The position numbers and the translations under genes were made by a program. The notes beneath the pieces are model-generated. The model had not been told where the DNA came from. It made no database searches and was given only the letters and a program-made list of their open reading frames with translations. DNA of 41,286 bases from Sedimenticola sp. (GTDB lineage: Bacteria; Pseudomonadota; Gammaproteobacteria; Chromatiales; Chromatiaceae): NCBI GenBank assembly GCA_027008705.1, contig JALVEB010000038.1, forward strand, positions 1-41,286, given 5' to 3'. Each line of letters starts with the position of its first letter. Within the stretch, counting starts at the first letter, position 1. Shown here one piece after another: positions 1 through 13,968 of this stretch.

Positions 1-1
1 T

Positions 2-103
2 GCCAAGGTGCTGATTCAACGTGGAAAGTCCGGGCGCGGCAAGCTGGTGATCAGCTACTCGTCACTCGACGAGCTGGACGGCATCATCGATCATATCCAT
101 TAG
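2..103 (+). CDS. parB: ParB chromosome-partitioning protein, C-terminal fragment (truncated by window edge)
   Basis: Frame 2 reads AKVLIQRGKSGRGKLVISYSSLDELDGIIDHIH*, a typical ParB C-terminus; located directly upstream of atpI as in many Gammaproteobacteria. Confidence 0.8.
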   Translation, partial: AKVLIQRGKSGRGKLVISYSSLDELDGIIDHIH

Positions 104-252
104 TCGCGTGAGCGGGGGGCGGAATTGGGGTAATCCCTGATGCAAGTTCGATTGATGGCAGTGCTAAAGAAATTTATTTGGCATTGACCCTCCCACGCCT
201 TCCGCCTATACTTCCGCGCCATTGGCCCGGGCCTGTGCGATTGGGGGATCCT

Positions 253-1516
<1,264 letters not shown>

Positions 1517-1571
1517 TTTCCTGTCCTGCGGCAGGCTGCATTCTTCACATCTCAATCAACTCATCTTCTGA

Positions 1572-1814
<243 letters not shown>

Positions 1815-1869
1815 ACTTTGGAACCCCACCACTCATCCCGAGTTTCCATGTGATTGACGGGGAAGCGAT

Positions 1870-2340
1870 ATGAACATCAACCTGACCCTGCTGGGGCAGC
1901 TCATCACCTTTGCGATCTTTGTCTGGTTTACGAAGAAATTCGTCTGGACGCCGATTCTCGCGGCGCTGGAAGAGCGCCAGAAGAAGATCGCCGACGGACT
2001 CGCCGCCGCCGATCGCGGAAAGCACGAGCAGGAACTGGCCGAGCAGCGCGCCGCCGAGCGCCTGCACGAGGCCAAGGCGCAGGCCGCCGAGATCATCTCG
2101 TTGGCGCAGAAGCGCGCCGCCGAGATTGTCGACGAGGCCAAGGAAGACGCGCGCGCCGAGGGTGAGCGCATCCTGACCGCGGCGAGGGCCGAGATCGAGC
2201 AGGAGGCCAACCAGGCGCGCGAGGAGCTGCGCAAGAAGATCGGTTCGCTGGTGATTGCCGGCGCGGAGAAGATCCTGCGCAAGGAGATCAATGCCGACGC
2301 GCACCAGAAAGTCATCGAATCGATAGCCAGCGAGATATAG
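1870..2340 (+). CDS. atpF: F0F1 ATP synthase subunit b
   Basis: [30 protein letters not shown]-terminus followed by long charged helix. Confidence 0.97.
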   Translation: MNINLTLLGQLITFAIFVWFTKKFVWTPILAALEERQKKIADGLAAADRGKHEQELAEQRAAERLHEAKAQAAEIISLAQKRAAEIVDEAKEDARAEGERILTAARAEIEQEANQAREELRKKIGSLVIAGAEKILRKEINADAHQKVIESIASEI

Positions 2341-2349
2341 GGCGGAGCC

Positions 2350-2889
2350 ATGGCGGATGAATCAAGCACCCTGGCGCGGCCCTATGCCGAGGCCATCTTC
2401 GAACTTGCCGGCGAAACCGGCAAGTTGACGGAATGGTCCGAGATGCTCGCCTTTCTTGCCGCGGTGATCGAAAACCCGGCGATGGATGGCGTGATCGGCA
2501 ACCCGCGCCTGGATCGTGAGCGCATGACCGAGCTGCTGCTCGATATCGGCGAGGAGCGGCTCGACGAGGAAGGCCGGAATCTGGTCCGTCTGTTGGTGCG
2601 CAACGGGCGCGTTGCGCTGTTGCCGCGCATCGCTGAACAGTTCGAGCAGCGCAAGGCCGATGCCGAGGGCGTGATCGACGTCCATGTCACCAGCGCGTAT
2701 GCGATGAAGCCCGCGCAGCAGAAGATGCTCGCCGGCATGCTGGAGAAGCGCCTGGGCAAGAAGGTCGAGATCCGCAGCGAAAAAGACCCGAGCCTGCTCG
2801 GCGGCGTGGTGATCCGCGCCGCCGACACCGTTATCGACGGTTCGCTCCGTGGCCAGCTACAACGCCTGGCAACCGAATTGGAAATCTAA
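2350..2889 (+). CDS. atpH: F0F1 ATP synthase subunit delta
   Basis: [14 protein letters not shown]-terminus, [26 protein letters not shown]-terminus. Confidence 0.97.
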   Translation: MADESSTLARPYAEAIFELAGETGKLTEWSEMLAFLAAVIENPAMDGVIGNPRLDRERMTELLLDIGEERLDEEGRNLVRLLVRNGRVALLPRIAEQFEQRKADAEGVIDVHVTSAYAMKPAQQKMLAGMLEKRLGKKVEIRSEKDPSLLGGVVIRAADTVIDGSLRGQLQRLATELEI

Positions 2890-2902
2890 GCGAGAAGCCA
2901 TC

Positions 2903-4444
<1,542 letters not shown>

Positions 4445-4457
4445 GCGGGGCTGAGCC

Positions 4458-5324
4458 ATGGCAGTTGGAAAAGAGATTCGCACGCAGATCGGCAGTATCA
4501 AGAATACGCAGAAGATCACCAGTGCGATGGAGATGGTCGCCGCGAGCAAGATGCGCAAGGCGCAGCAGCGCATGGAGGCGACACGCCCCTATGCCGACAA
4601 GATGCGTCAGGTGATCTCGCACCTGGCCAAGGCGCACCCGGAGTATCGGCATACCTTCATGATCGCGCGCGATGTCAGCCGCGTCGGCTATATCATCATC
4701 TCGTCCGATCGCGGCCTGTGCGGCGGCCTCAACAGCAATCTGTTCCGCAAGCTGGTAAAGGAGATGCAGAAGCAGCGCGAGGCCGGTATCGAGCTGGATT
4801 TCTGCACCATCGGCAGCAAGGCCTCGGCGTTCTTCAAACGCTTCGGTGGTAACGTCGTCGGCAATGCCGAGCACCTTGGCGACAGCCCGCGCATCGAAGA
4901 CCTGATCGGCACCGTCAAGGTCATGCTCGATGCCTACAAAGAGGGTCGGGTCGACCGCATCTGCATCGCCTACAACCGCTTCGTCAACACCATGACCCAG
5001 GAACCGACGATCGAGCAGCTGGCGCCGATCGTCTCCGGGGAGGATGAGCAGAAGCGCCATCCGTGGGATTACATCTACGAGCCCGACGCGAAGGAGGTGC
5101 TCGAAGGTCTGCTGGTGCGCTATATCGAATCGCTGGTCTACCAGGGCGTGGTCGAGAACGCGGCCTGCGAACAGTCGGCGCGGATGATCGCGATGAAGGC
5201 GGCCACCGACAACGCCGGCGAGCTGATCGACGAATTGCAGCTGATCTACAACAAGGCGCGCCAGGCGGCGATCACGCAGGAAATCTCCGAGATCGTCAGC
5301 GGGGCGGCGGCCATCGGTGGTTGA
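4458..5324 (+). CDS. atpG: F0F1 ATP synthase subunit gamma
   Basis: [32 protein letters not shown]. Confidence 0.98.
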   Translation: MAVGKEIRTQIGSIKNTQKITSAMEMVAASKMRKAQQRMEATRPYADKMRQVISHLAKAHPEYRHTFMIARDVSRVGYIIISSDRGLCGGLNSNLFRKLVKEMQKQREAGIELDFCTIGSKASAFFKRFGGNVVGNAEHLGDSPRIEDLIGTVKVMLDAYKEGRVDRICIAYNRFVNTMTQEPTIEQLAPIVSGEDEQKRHPWDYIYEPDAKEVLEGLLVRYIESLVYQGVVENAACEQSARMIAMKAATDNAGELIDELQLIYNKARQAAITQEISEIVSGAAAIGG

Positions 5325-5359
5325 GACCGTGACCAGACAACCCAATCGAAACACTTTGA

Positions 5360-6781
<1,422 letters not shown>

Positions 6782-6800
6782 CAACGGCGGGAGACGGACA

Positions 6801-7232
6801 ATGGCCATGACAATTCACGTCGATATCGTCAGCGCGGAGGGGGAGATCTTCTCCGGGTTGGCCGAGATGGTGTATGCGCCGGCGGTGATGGGCGAGGTCG
6901 GCATCGCGCCGCGCCATGCCCCGTTGGTTACGCGCATGAAGCCGGGCGAGGTGCGCGTCGACCGGGGCGCGGGCAAGGAGATGCTCGATATCTTCATCTC
7001 CGGCGGCATTCTCGAGGTACAGCCCGATGTCGTGACCATCCTCGCCGATACCGCGATCCGCGCCGAGGATCTCGACGAGGCCGCCGCGCTCGAAGCCAAG
7101 GAGCGCGCCGAGAAGGCGATGAAGGACCGCGCCTCCGATTTCGAGTACGCCAAGGCCAAGTCCGAGCTGGCCGAGGCGATGGCCCAGCTTCAGGCGATTC
7201 AAAAGATCCGCGAGCGTACCTCGAAACACTGA
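6801..7232 (+). CDS. atpC: F0F1 ATP synthase subunit epsilon
   Basis: TIHVDIVSAEGEIFSG...GEVGIAPRHAPLVT; end of operon. Confidence 0.96.
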   Translation: MAMTIHVDIVSAEGEIFSGLAEMVYAPAVMGEVGIAPRHAPLVTRMKPGEVRVDRGAGKEMLDIFISGGILEVQPDVVTILADTAIRAEDLDEAAALEAKERAEKAMKDRASDFEYAKAKSELAEAMAQLQAIQKIRERTSKH

Positions 7233-7254
7233 GCAGGGCGCCGGGGGGCGGCGT

Positions 7255-7380
7255 AGGGCAATCGCGCTTAAATGCCATTGACCCGACAGGGCGTAGGCTC
7301 GATCAAGCGAAGTGGATCGGGCGACAGCGCCAAGCCTTTGAAGTCAGGAAACGTCAAGCGAAATCAAGCGCGATTGCCCT
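7255..7380. repeat. 126-bp MITE/REP-like intergenic element with 15-bp perfect terminal inverted repeats
   Basis: Ends agggcaatcgcgctt (7255-7269) and aagcgcgattgccct (7366-7380) are exact inverted repeats; internal GTAG-headed hairpin gtaggctcgatcaagcgaagtggatcgggc. Confidence 0.7.
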
Positions 7381-7432
7381 GGTGGGTGGCTCAGGAACTG
7401 TGGTCCGGATCGACAATGGAGTATAGAATACA

Positions 7433-7466
7433 GCGGTCCCGGCGCGGTGCGGGGCCGCTTTTTTGT
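7433..7466 (+). terminator. Candidate rho-independent terminator
   Basis: gcggtcccg-gcgcggtg-cggggccgc stem (one G-U) followed by tttttt. Confidence 0.6.
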
Positions 7467-7506
7467 GTGCGTCGAGGCGCATGCGCACCCAGGCAGCGAG
7501 AAATCC

Positions 7507-7992
7507 ATGAGTAAACAACAGGTAACCGAAGGCAAGTATGTGTCGTTGACCTACTCAATCTCCGACGAGAATGGCAACGTCGTCGAGCAGAACGACCTTC
7601 CGGTGGGCTACGTCTTCGGCGGAGATGCCGAGCTGATCGGCGGCATGGACGAGGCCCTGCGCGGCAAGCGTCCCGGCGACAAGGTCGTCGTCGAGGTGCC
7701 GCCCGAAAAGGGCTTCGGCGCGCGCGACCCCGAGCTGACCTTCGTCGATGACATCGCCAATGTGCCCGAGCAATTCCGCTTTGTCGGCGCCGAGGTGACC
7801 ATGGCCAACGAGGCCGGCGAGACCAAGACCTTCCACGTCTCGCGCATCGAGGACGGCAAGGTCACGATCGACGGCAACCACCCGCTCGCCGGCAAGACCT
7901 TGAACGTCGCGGTCAACATCCTCGATGTGCGTGACCCGACCCCGGAAGATCTCGCCACCGCCGGCAAGCCGCCAGGCACCACGTTGAACTGA
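7507..7992 (+). CDS. FKBP-type peptidyl-prolyl cis-trans isomerase, SlyD-like
   Basis: [28 protein letters not shown]...[33 protein letters not shown]; start inside the longer listed ORF. Confidence 0.9.
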   Translation: MSKQQVTEGKYVSLTYSISDENGNVVEQNDLPVGYVFGGDAELIGGMDEALRGKRPGDKVVVEVPPEKGFGARDPELTFVDDIANVPEQFRFVGAEVTMANEAGETKTFHVSRIEDGKVTIDGNHPLAGKTLNVAVNILDVRDPTPEDLATAGKPPGTTLN

Positions 7993-8015
7993 AACCCGCC
8001 ACCAAGGAATCCCCG

Positions 8016-9383
8016 ATGAGTCTGGCAGTCGTCATCCTTGCCGCGGGCAAGGGCACGCGGATGAAGTCCGCGCTTCCGAAGGTACTGCATCCGCTGGCCG
8101 GCCGGCCATTGTTGCGGCACGTCGTCGATACCGCCCGCCGCCTCGATCCGGCGCGCATCGTCGTGGTCTACGGCCACGGTGGCGAGCAGGTGCGCGCGCG
8201 CATCCGCGGTGACGACATCGAGTGGATCGAGCAGGCCGAGCAGCTCGGCACCGGTCATGCCGTACAGCAGGCGCTGCCCGCGCTTGCCGGCATCCAGCGG
8301 ACCCTGGTGCTCTATGGGGACGTGCCGCTGATCCGCGAGACGACACTGCGGCGGTTTCTCGATGCCGCGGCGACGACCTCGATCGGGCTCATCAGTCAGA
8401 TACTGGACGACGCCAGCGGTTATGGTCGCATCGTGCGTGATGCCAGTGGCCGGGTGCGCGCGATCGTTGAGCACAAGGACGCCACTCCGGAGCAGCTGGC
8501 GATCCGCGAGATCAACACCGGCATCATGACCTTCGACAATCCGCGTCTGGCCGAATGGCTCGGGGGCCTGCGCAACGATAACGCCCAGGGAGAGTACTAT
8601 CTCACCGACCTGGTCGCCGCCGCGGTCGCGACCGGCGAGGAGGTCGCGACCGCCTCGCCGGATCATCCGGCCGAGGTCGCGGGCGTCAACGACCGCGCCC
8701 AGCTCGCCGCGCTCGAGCGCGTCTACCAGGGGTGGCGAGCCGAAGCCTTGATGCGTGATGGCGTCTCATTGGCCGATCCGGCGCGCATCGACGTGCGCGG
8801 CGAGTTGAAGGCAGGGCAGGACGGCTTCATCGACATCAACTGCGTATTCGAGGGGCGGGTGCGTCTCGGCGAGGGTGTGCGCATCGGACCGAACTGCATG
8901 CTACGGGACGCCGAGATCGGAGACGGCGCCGAGATCCTGGCGAACAGCCATATCGACGGCGCGCGGGTCGGCCCCGGCAGCCGGGTCGGTCCGTTCGCGC
9001 GGCTGCGTCCCGGCACCGATCTGGTGGAAGCCGCGCATATCGGCAACTTCGTCGAGTTGAAGAACGCCCATGTCGGTACCGGCAGCAAGATCAATCACCT
9101 GAGCTATGTCGGCGATGCCGAAGTCGGCAGCGGGGTCAACATCGGCGCCGGTGTCATCACCTGCAACTATGACGGCGCCAATAAGCACCGTACCCGGATC
9201 GGCGACAACGCCTTCATCGGTTCCGACGTACAGCTGATCGCGCCGGTCGAGGTAGGCGCCGGCGCGACGATCGGCGCCGGCTCGACCCTTGTCAAGGATG
9301 CGCCGGACGGAGAACTGACGCTGAGTCGGGCGCGCCAGGTCACGGTGGAAGGCTGGAAGCGCCCGGTAAAGAAGACCGACTGA
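8016..9383 (+). CDS. glmU: Bifunctional UDP-N-acetylglucosamine pyrophosphorylase / glucosamine-1-phosphate N-acetyltransferase
   Basis: [22 protein letters not shown] and left-handed beta-helix hexapeptides with [20 protein letters not shown]. Confidence 0.98.
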   Translation: MSLAVVILAAGKGTRMKSALPKVLHPLAGRPLLRHVVDTARRLDPARIVVVYGHGGEQVRARIRGDDIEWIEQAEQLGTGHAVQQALPALAGIQRTLVLYGDVPLIRETTLRRFLDAAATTSIGLISQILDDASGYGRIVRDASGRVRAIVEHKDATPEQLAIREINTGIMTFDNPRLAEWLGGLRNDNAQGEYYLTDLVAAAVATGEEVATASPDHPAEVAGVNDRAQLAALERVYQGWRAEALMRDGVSLADPARIDVRGELKAGQDGFIDINCVFEGRVRLGEGVRIGPNCMLRDAEIGDGAEILANSHIDGARVGPGSRVGPFARLRPGTDLVEAAHIGNFVELKNAHVGTGSKINHLSYVGDAEVGSGVNIGAGVITCNYDGANKHRTRIGDNAFIGSDVQLIAPVEVGAGATIGAGSTLVKDAPDGELTLSRARQVTVEGWKRPVKKTD

Positions 9384-9548
9384 ACTACCGCGAGGAATGG
9401 CCGAATCCCTGTATACTCGTCATCGCAAGGCGTACTCGTCGCCGCTGCCCGATCCGCGGTACATGGTCGGACCTGCGCTTTTGTCGGGCCGATTTGTTAG
9501 CGGTTAGTGAAGTCGTTACATTTATTTGACCGGATTGGATTACAGACT

Positions 9549-11381
9549 ATGTGTGGAATCGTTGGAGGCATCGCGCAGCGTGACGTAGCGCCGATCCTGA
9601 TCGAAGGGTTGCGGCGGCTGGAATATCGCGGCTACGACTCGGCCGGTCTCGCGGTGTTGGACGAGTTGGGTCGCCTGCGCCGCGAGCGTACCCAGGGCAA
9701 GGTCCAGAAGCTGGCCGATGCGCTGGCCGAGAGCGAGCTGCATGGCCGGATCGGCGTCGCCCACACCCGCTGGGCGACCCACGGCGAGCCGGCGGTGCGC
9801 AACGCCCATCCCCATGTCTGCCGCAACGCGGTCGCGGTGGTGCATAACGGCATCATCGAGAACCACGCCGAGTTGCGCCGCCAGCAAGAGAAACAGGCGC
9901 ATGTCTTCACCTCGGACACCGATACCGAGGTCATCGTCCACGCGATCTACGACCATCTGCAACGCGGCGGAGACTTGTTCGACGCGGTGCGCCAGACCGT
10001 GGCCGGGCTGCACGGCGCCTATGCGCTCGGGGTCATCGCGGTCAACGAGCCGGATCGCCTGATCGCCACCCGACACGGCAGCCCGCTGGTGATCGGCGTC
10101 GGCATCGGCGAGAACTTCATCGCCTCCGACGTCTATGCCCTGCTGCCGGTGACCCAGCGCTTCATCTTTCTGGAAGAGGGCGACATCGCCGATATCCGCC
10201 GCGACAGCATCCGCATCGTCGACAAGCATGGCCAGGAGGTCGAGCGCGAGATTAAGGAATCCGCGCTGTCCGGCGACGCCGTCGGGCGTGGCGGTTATCG
10301 CCACTATATGCTCAAGGAGATCCACGAGCAGCCGCGCGCGATCGCCGATACCCTCGAAGGACGGATCGCAGAAGACAGCGTGTTGGCGAATGCCTTCGGT
10401 GCCGCGGCCGAGGCGATCTTCGCCGATACCCATGCGATCCAGATCGTCGCCTGCGGCACCTCTTATCACGCTGGCATGGTCGCGCGCTACTGGTTCGAGG
10501 GCCTGACCGGCCTGCCGTGCCAGGTCGAGGTCGCCAGCGAATTCCGCTACCGCAAGCATGTGGTCGCGCCCGGCACCCTGTTCGTCACCATCTCGCAGTC
10601 CGGCGAGACCGCCGATACCCTCGCCGCGCTGAAGCTCGCCAGGCAACTCGGCTACGCCGCCTCGCTGGCGATCTGCAACGTGCCGGAGAGCTCGTTGGTG
10701 CGGGAGTCCGATCTTGTGCTCTTGACCCGTGCCGGTCCCGAGATCGGTGTCGCCTCGACCAAGGCGTTCACCACCCAGCTCACCGCCTTGCTGTTGTTGG
10801 TGGTTGCGCTTGGCAAGCAGCACGGCCTGCGTCCCGGGCTGGAAGCCGAGCTGGTGGGCGAGCTGCGTCGGCTGCCGGGGATCTGCGAGCAGGTGCTCGA
10901 GCTCGATGCGCCGATCGCCGAGTTGGCCGAAGACTTCAACGACAAACACCATGCCCTGTTTCTCGGTCGCGGCACCCAGTACCCGGTCGCGATGGAGGGC
11001 GCGCTGAAGCTGAAGGAGATCTCCTATATCCACGCCGAGGCCTACCCGGCGGGCGAGCTCAAGCACGGCCCGCTGGCGCTGATTGACGAAGACATGCCGG
11101 TGATCGCGGTGGCGCCGAACAACAGTCTGCTCGAAAAGCTCCAGTCCAACCTCGAGGAGGTACGCGCGCGCGGTGGTCGTCTCTATGTGTTTGCCGACGC
11201 CCGCGTCACGATGGAGTCCAGCGACGAGGTTCGGGTGATCGAGGTCGACAACACCGAGACCGCCATCGCCCCGGTCGTGTTCACCATCCCGTTGCAATTG
11301 CTGTCCTACCATGTCGCGGTGCTGAAGGGCACCGATGTCGACCAGCCGCGCAATCTGGCGAAGTCGGTTACTGTGGAATAG
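9549..11381 (+). CDS. glmS: Glutamine--fructose-6-phosphate aminotransferase
   Basis: [34 protein letters not shown]-terminal NLAKSVTVE. Confidence 0.98.
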   Translation: MCGIVGGIAQRDVAPILIEGLRRLEYRGYDSAGLAVLDELGRLRRERTQGKVQKLADALAESELHGRIGVAHTRWATHGEPAVRNAHPHVCRNAVAVVHNGIIENHAELRRQQEKQAHVFTSDTDTEVIVHAIYDHLQRGGDLFDAVRQTVAGLHGAYALGVIAVNEPDRLIATRHGSPLVIGVGIGENFIASDVYALLPVTQRFIFLEEGDIADIRRDSIRIVDKHGQEVEREIKESALSGDAVGRGGYRHYMLKEIHEQPRAIADTLEGRIAEDSVLANAFGAAAEAIFADTHAIQIVACGTSYHAGMVARYWFEGLTGLPCQVEVASEFRYRKHVVAPGTLFVTISQSGETADTLAALKLARQLGYAASLAICNVPESSLVRESDLVLLTRAGPEIGVASTKAFTTQLTALLLLVVALGKQHGLRPGLEAELVGELRRLPGICEQVLELDAPIAELAEDFNDKHHALFLGRGTQYPVAMEGALKLKEISYIHAEAYPAGELKHGPLALIDEDMPVIAVAPNNSLLEKLQSNLEEVRARGGRLYVFADARVTMESSDEVRVIEVDNTETAIAPVVFTIPLQLLSYHVAVLKGTDVDQPRNLAKSVTVE

Positions 11382-11425
11382 GGCTTTTCTCCGGCCCTCT
11401 GGTCGTGTATCCTACGCGCTCTCGC

Positions 11426-11501
11426 GGGTCGTTAGCTCAGTCGGTAGAGCAGTGGATTTTTAATCCATTGGTCATAGGTTCGAATCCTATACGACCCACC
11501 A
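11426..11501 (+). tRNA. tRNA-Lys (anticodon TTT), CCA encoded
   Basis: gggtcgttagctcagtcggtagagcagtggatttttaatccattggtcataggttcgaatcctatacgacccacca folds as a canonical cloverleaf with loop TTTTTAA. Confidence 0.97.
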
Positions 11502-11599
11502 TCTCCCCGTTTGCGGCGTACCGGGGCCGCTTCCGATCCGGCTGCTGCGGACTGTTCCCGTTTCTGGCGAGCAAACCCGGGGTGGCGACCGCGGGCCGC

Positions 11600-12397
11600 T
11601 CAGGCCACGCTGTCGATGTCGGCGATCAACTCGTCTTCCAGCCACTGATGAAGAAAGCCGGCCGCGCGCGCGGGAATATGGGCTTCATCGATCCACTCCA
11701 CCAGTCCAGCGCAGACGCTGGAAAAATCCACGCCTTCACGCATCTGGCCCAGGGCCCAGGCCTCGTCAACCGGCAATGACCGGTAGCGGGTTCGTTGGTC
11801 AGCCGAGCGCCAGATCGCCCAGGTTTCCACTTCGGGAAGCGCTTGGGGCGGGATGGGATCGCTTTCGGCTTCGATCGCGCGCCACAGCGCCACCGTGTTC
11901 CAGTGGTGGTGGCGCAGCGCTTGCAGGCTGGGTGCGAAGCGCAGGCGCAGCCCGGCCCACCGCTCGGGCGGGATCCGGCGCAGCGTTTCGCGCTCCAGCG
12001 GGCGGGCATCGGGGGCGTCGAAGGCGCCGCGCAGCGCCCATTCGAAATCCGCCATCTCGGCGAGCAACGGGGTGTCCCGCCAGGGCGGGCGTTCGGCGAG
12101 GAAATGGGCGAGCTGGTCGCCAAACCAGCGGATCGAACGGTAGCTGGACGGATGAGCCTCGAGATAGGCGGCGCCGAGTGCCGCGAAGCCTTCATCGCCG
12201 AGCAGGGTATGAACCGCCGGGTAGGCGTCGCTCAAGGCTTCGATCAGGCGCAGGCGGTAGGCGTCGCTGTAGATACCCAGCCGGGTCTCGATGGGAAAGC
12301 GCGGGGTGCCCACGATCAGTTCGCGCACCTGTTCGTCGCCATTGGTCAGGTGGCGTTGCAGGGCCTCCTGGATGTCTCGCAGGGAGCGTTCAGCCAT
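11600..12397 (-). CDS. DUF2063-type putative DNA-binding/partner protein of bufferin maturation (BufC-like)
   Basis: SLRDIQEALQRHLTNGDEQVRELIVGTPRFPIETRLGIYSDAYRLRLIEALSDAYPAVHTLLGDEGF; overlaps the DUF692 gene. Confidence 0.85.
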   Translation of the reverse strand: MAERSLRDIQEALQRHLTNGDEQVRELIVGTPRFPIETRLGIYSDAYRLRLIEALSDAYPAVHTLLGDEGFAALGAAYLEAHPSSYRSIRWFGDQLAHFLAERPPWRDTPLLAEMADFEWALRGAFDAPDARPLERETLRRIPPERWAGLRLRFAPSLQALRHHHWNTVALWRAIEAESDPIPPQALPEVETWAIWRSADQRTRYRSLPVDEAWALGQMREGVDFSSVCAGLVEWIDEAHIPARAAGFLHQWLEDELIADIDSVA

Positions 12398-13232
12398 TGG
12401 CGGCCTCGGGGTGGATGCGATCCCCGGCGATTCGACGGGCCTGCTCGAGCTCGGCCAGCAGGTCGGCCAGCGGCGGGATGTTGTCGTCGCGTTCGATCAT
12501 CGTCGAGACATTGCCGTAGCGTTCCACGGCTTGTTCGTAGAGACTCCATACCGATGGGATGATCCCGGCATCGTGGGTGTCGATGGCGTAATCGCCGAAA
12601 TCACTGTGTCCGGCGAGATGGAACTGTTGCACCCGTTCGCCGGCAATCCCTTCGAGATAGGCGCGAGGGTCGAAGTCGTGGTTCAGCGCGCTGACATGGA
12701 TGTTGTTGATGTCGAGCAGGATCAGGCAATCGGCGCGCTCGCTGATGGCGTTGAGAAATTCCCATTCGGTGAGTTGCGAATCGGCGTAGCTGATATAGCT
12801 GGAGACGTTCTCCAGCAGGATGCGGCGGCCGAGGTAGTCTTGCACCCGCATCACGCGTTCGACGACATGGGCGATGGCTTCCTCGGTATAGGGGAGTGGC
12901 AGCAGGTCATGCAGGTTGAGGCCGTTGATGCCGGTCCAGCACAGGTGATCGGAGATCCAGCGGGGTTCGATCTCGTCGGCGAGCGCCTTGAGCTGCTTCA
13001 GGTAGTCCTGATCGAGCGGGTCGGTCGAGCCGATCGACAGGGAGACCCCGTGCATCACCAGCGGATAGCGTTCGGCGATGCGCGCGAGAAAGTAGCGCGG
13101 CTTGCCGCCGGGCACCAGATAGTTTTCGCTGAGGATCTCGAACCAATCGATGGCCGGATCGGTATCGAGAATTTCGTGGTAGTGCTCCTTGCGCAGGCCA
13201 AGGCCGTAGCCGAGCGAGGGATATCGGGACAA
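12390..13232 (-). CDS. DUF692 multinuclear non-haem iron oxidative enzyme (MNIO; BufB-like)
   Basis: GYGLGLRKEHYHEILDT..DWFEILSENYL...HGVSLSIGSTDPLD...SDHLCWTG...LLENVSSYI...LLDINNIHVSALNHDFD...HLAGHSDFGDYAIDTHDAGI. Confidence 0.92.
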   Translation of the reverse strand: MSRYPSLGYGLGLRKEHYHEILDTDPAIDWFEILSENYLVPGGKPRYFLARIAERYPLVMHGVSLSIGSTDPLDQDYLKQLKALADEIEPRWISDHLCWTGINGLNLHDLLPLPYTEEAIAHVVERVMRVQDYLGRRILLENVSSYISYADSQLTEWEFLNAISERADCLILLDINNIHVSALNHDFDPRAYLEGIAGERVQQFHLAGHSDFGDYAIDTHDAGIIPSVWSLYEQAVERYGNVSTMIERDDNIPPLADLLAELEQARRIAGDRIHPEAANG

Positions 13233-13295
13233 ATCAGTGGTATCCGGGAGAGCTTTGGAGCAAAACCGGCGGGCATGGTACCCGCCGGAGGTGGG

Positions 13296-13580
13296 TCAGC
13301 TCTTGATTTCGCCGCCCTTGTCGATGCATTCGGATGCGCTCATCGGCAGCCAGCCCAGGCCTTTGCACTTGTTCTGACCCTTGCACTTGTTGCTGGCGGT
13401 GGCGCAGGCGGTGGTGCCCTTGCACGAGTTCACGCCGTAGCAGTGGACCTTGGCCGAGCCGGCCTTGGCGCTGCTTTCCGACATGCCCGACATGCCGGGC
13501 ATGCTGTCACAGCCGGTGAGCAGGAAGGCGGCGGCCGCGCCGGCGAGTGCGACACCACTGGTTTTCTTTACACTATTCAT
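13296..13580 (-). CDS. Bufferin-type RiPP precursor (BufA2-like), Cys-rich with signal peptide
   Basis: 94 aa: hydrophobic leader ending LLTGC, then VHCYGVNSCKGTTACATASNKCKGQNKCKGLGWLPMSASECIDKGG; directly upstream of DUF692-DUF2063. Confidence 0.85.
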   Translation of the reverse strand: MNSVKKTSGVALAGAAAAFLLTGCDSMPGMSGMSESSAKAGSAKVHCYGVNSCKGTTACATASNKCKGQNKCKGLGWLPMSASECIDKGGEIKS

Positions 13581-13744
13581 TCAGATGACTCCTTAAGAGT
13601 GGTTTGTGTTTTGTTCTTGGGCCGCATCCTACAATGAGGGTGGCGTACAGGCCCCTCCAGCCGTCAGGCGAGGCCTGGCGGCATTTTGATAGACCGGCGC
13701 GCAAGCGGTTTTCTTTCCGTTCATGGCTCGGTCGGCGACGAGTA

Positions 13745-13908
13745 TATACTCGTCGCTCATGAATTTTCGGATTTTCGAGAGCGTTCCTCGTGCCCGTGGG
13801 CTAGGCGCGGAAACGAGTCATAGCCCATTCTATGGCGAGTTTCCGCAACAACGCCCACGGGTGCGAGGGGCGGTCGCAGTGGCCGAAAATTCATGGGCGA
13901 CGAGTATA
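13745..13908 (+). repeat. 164-bp foldback MITE-like element, copy A
   Basis: tatactcgtcgctcatgaattttcgg...ccgaaaattcatgggcgacgagtata; about 10 differences by hand count from the copy at 31099-31262. Confidence 0.9.
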
Positions 13909-13968
13909 GAATAGATTCCCGGTCGTGTTACAGGTTTTTTCGCCACGGATTGCCTTTTGGGACATCGG

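Noticed and set aside
9410-9450. gtatactcgtcatcgcaaggcgtactcgtcgccgct upstream of glmS as another copy of the foldback element
   Set aside because: Only about 10 bp match the terminal repeat and no paired end is present
9384-9548. glmS ribozyme/riboswitch in the glmS leader
   Set aside because: No recognisable glmS ribozyme core; that element is typical of Gram-positives, and the leader shows only a loose long-loop stem
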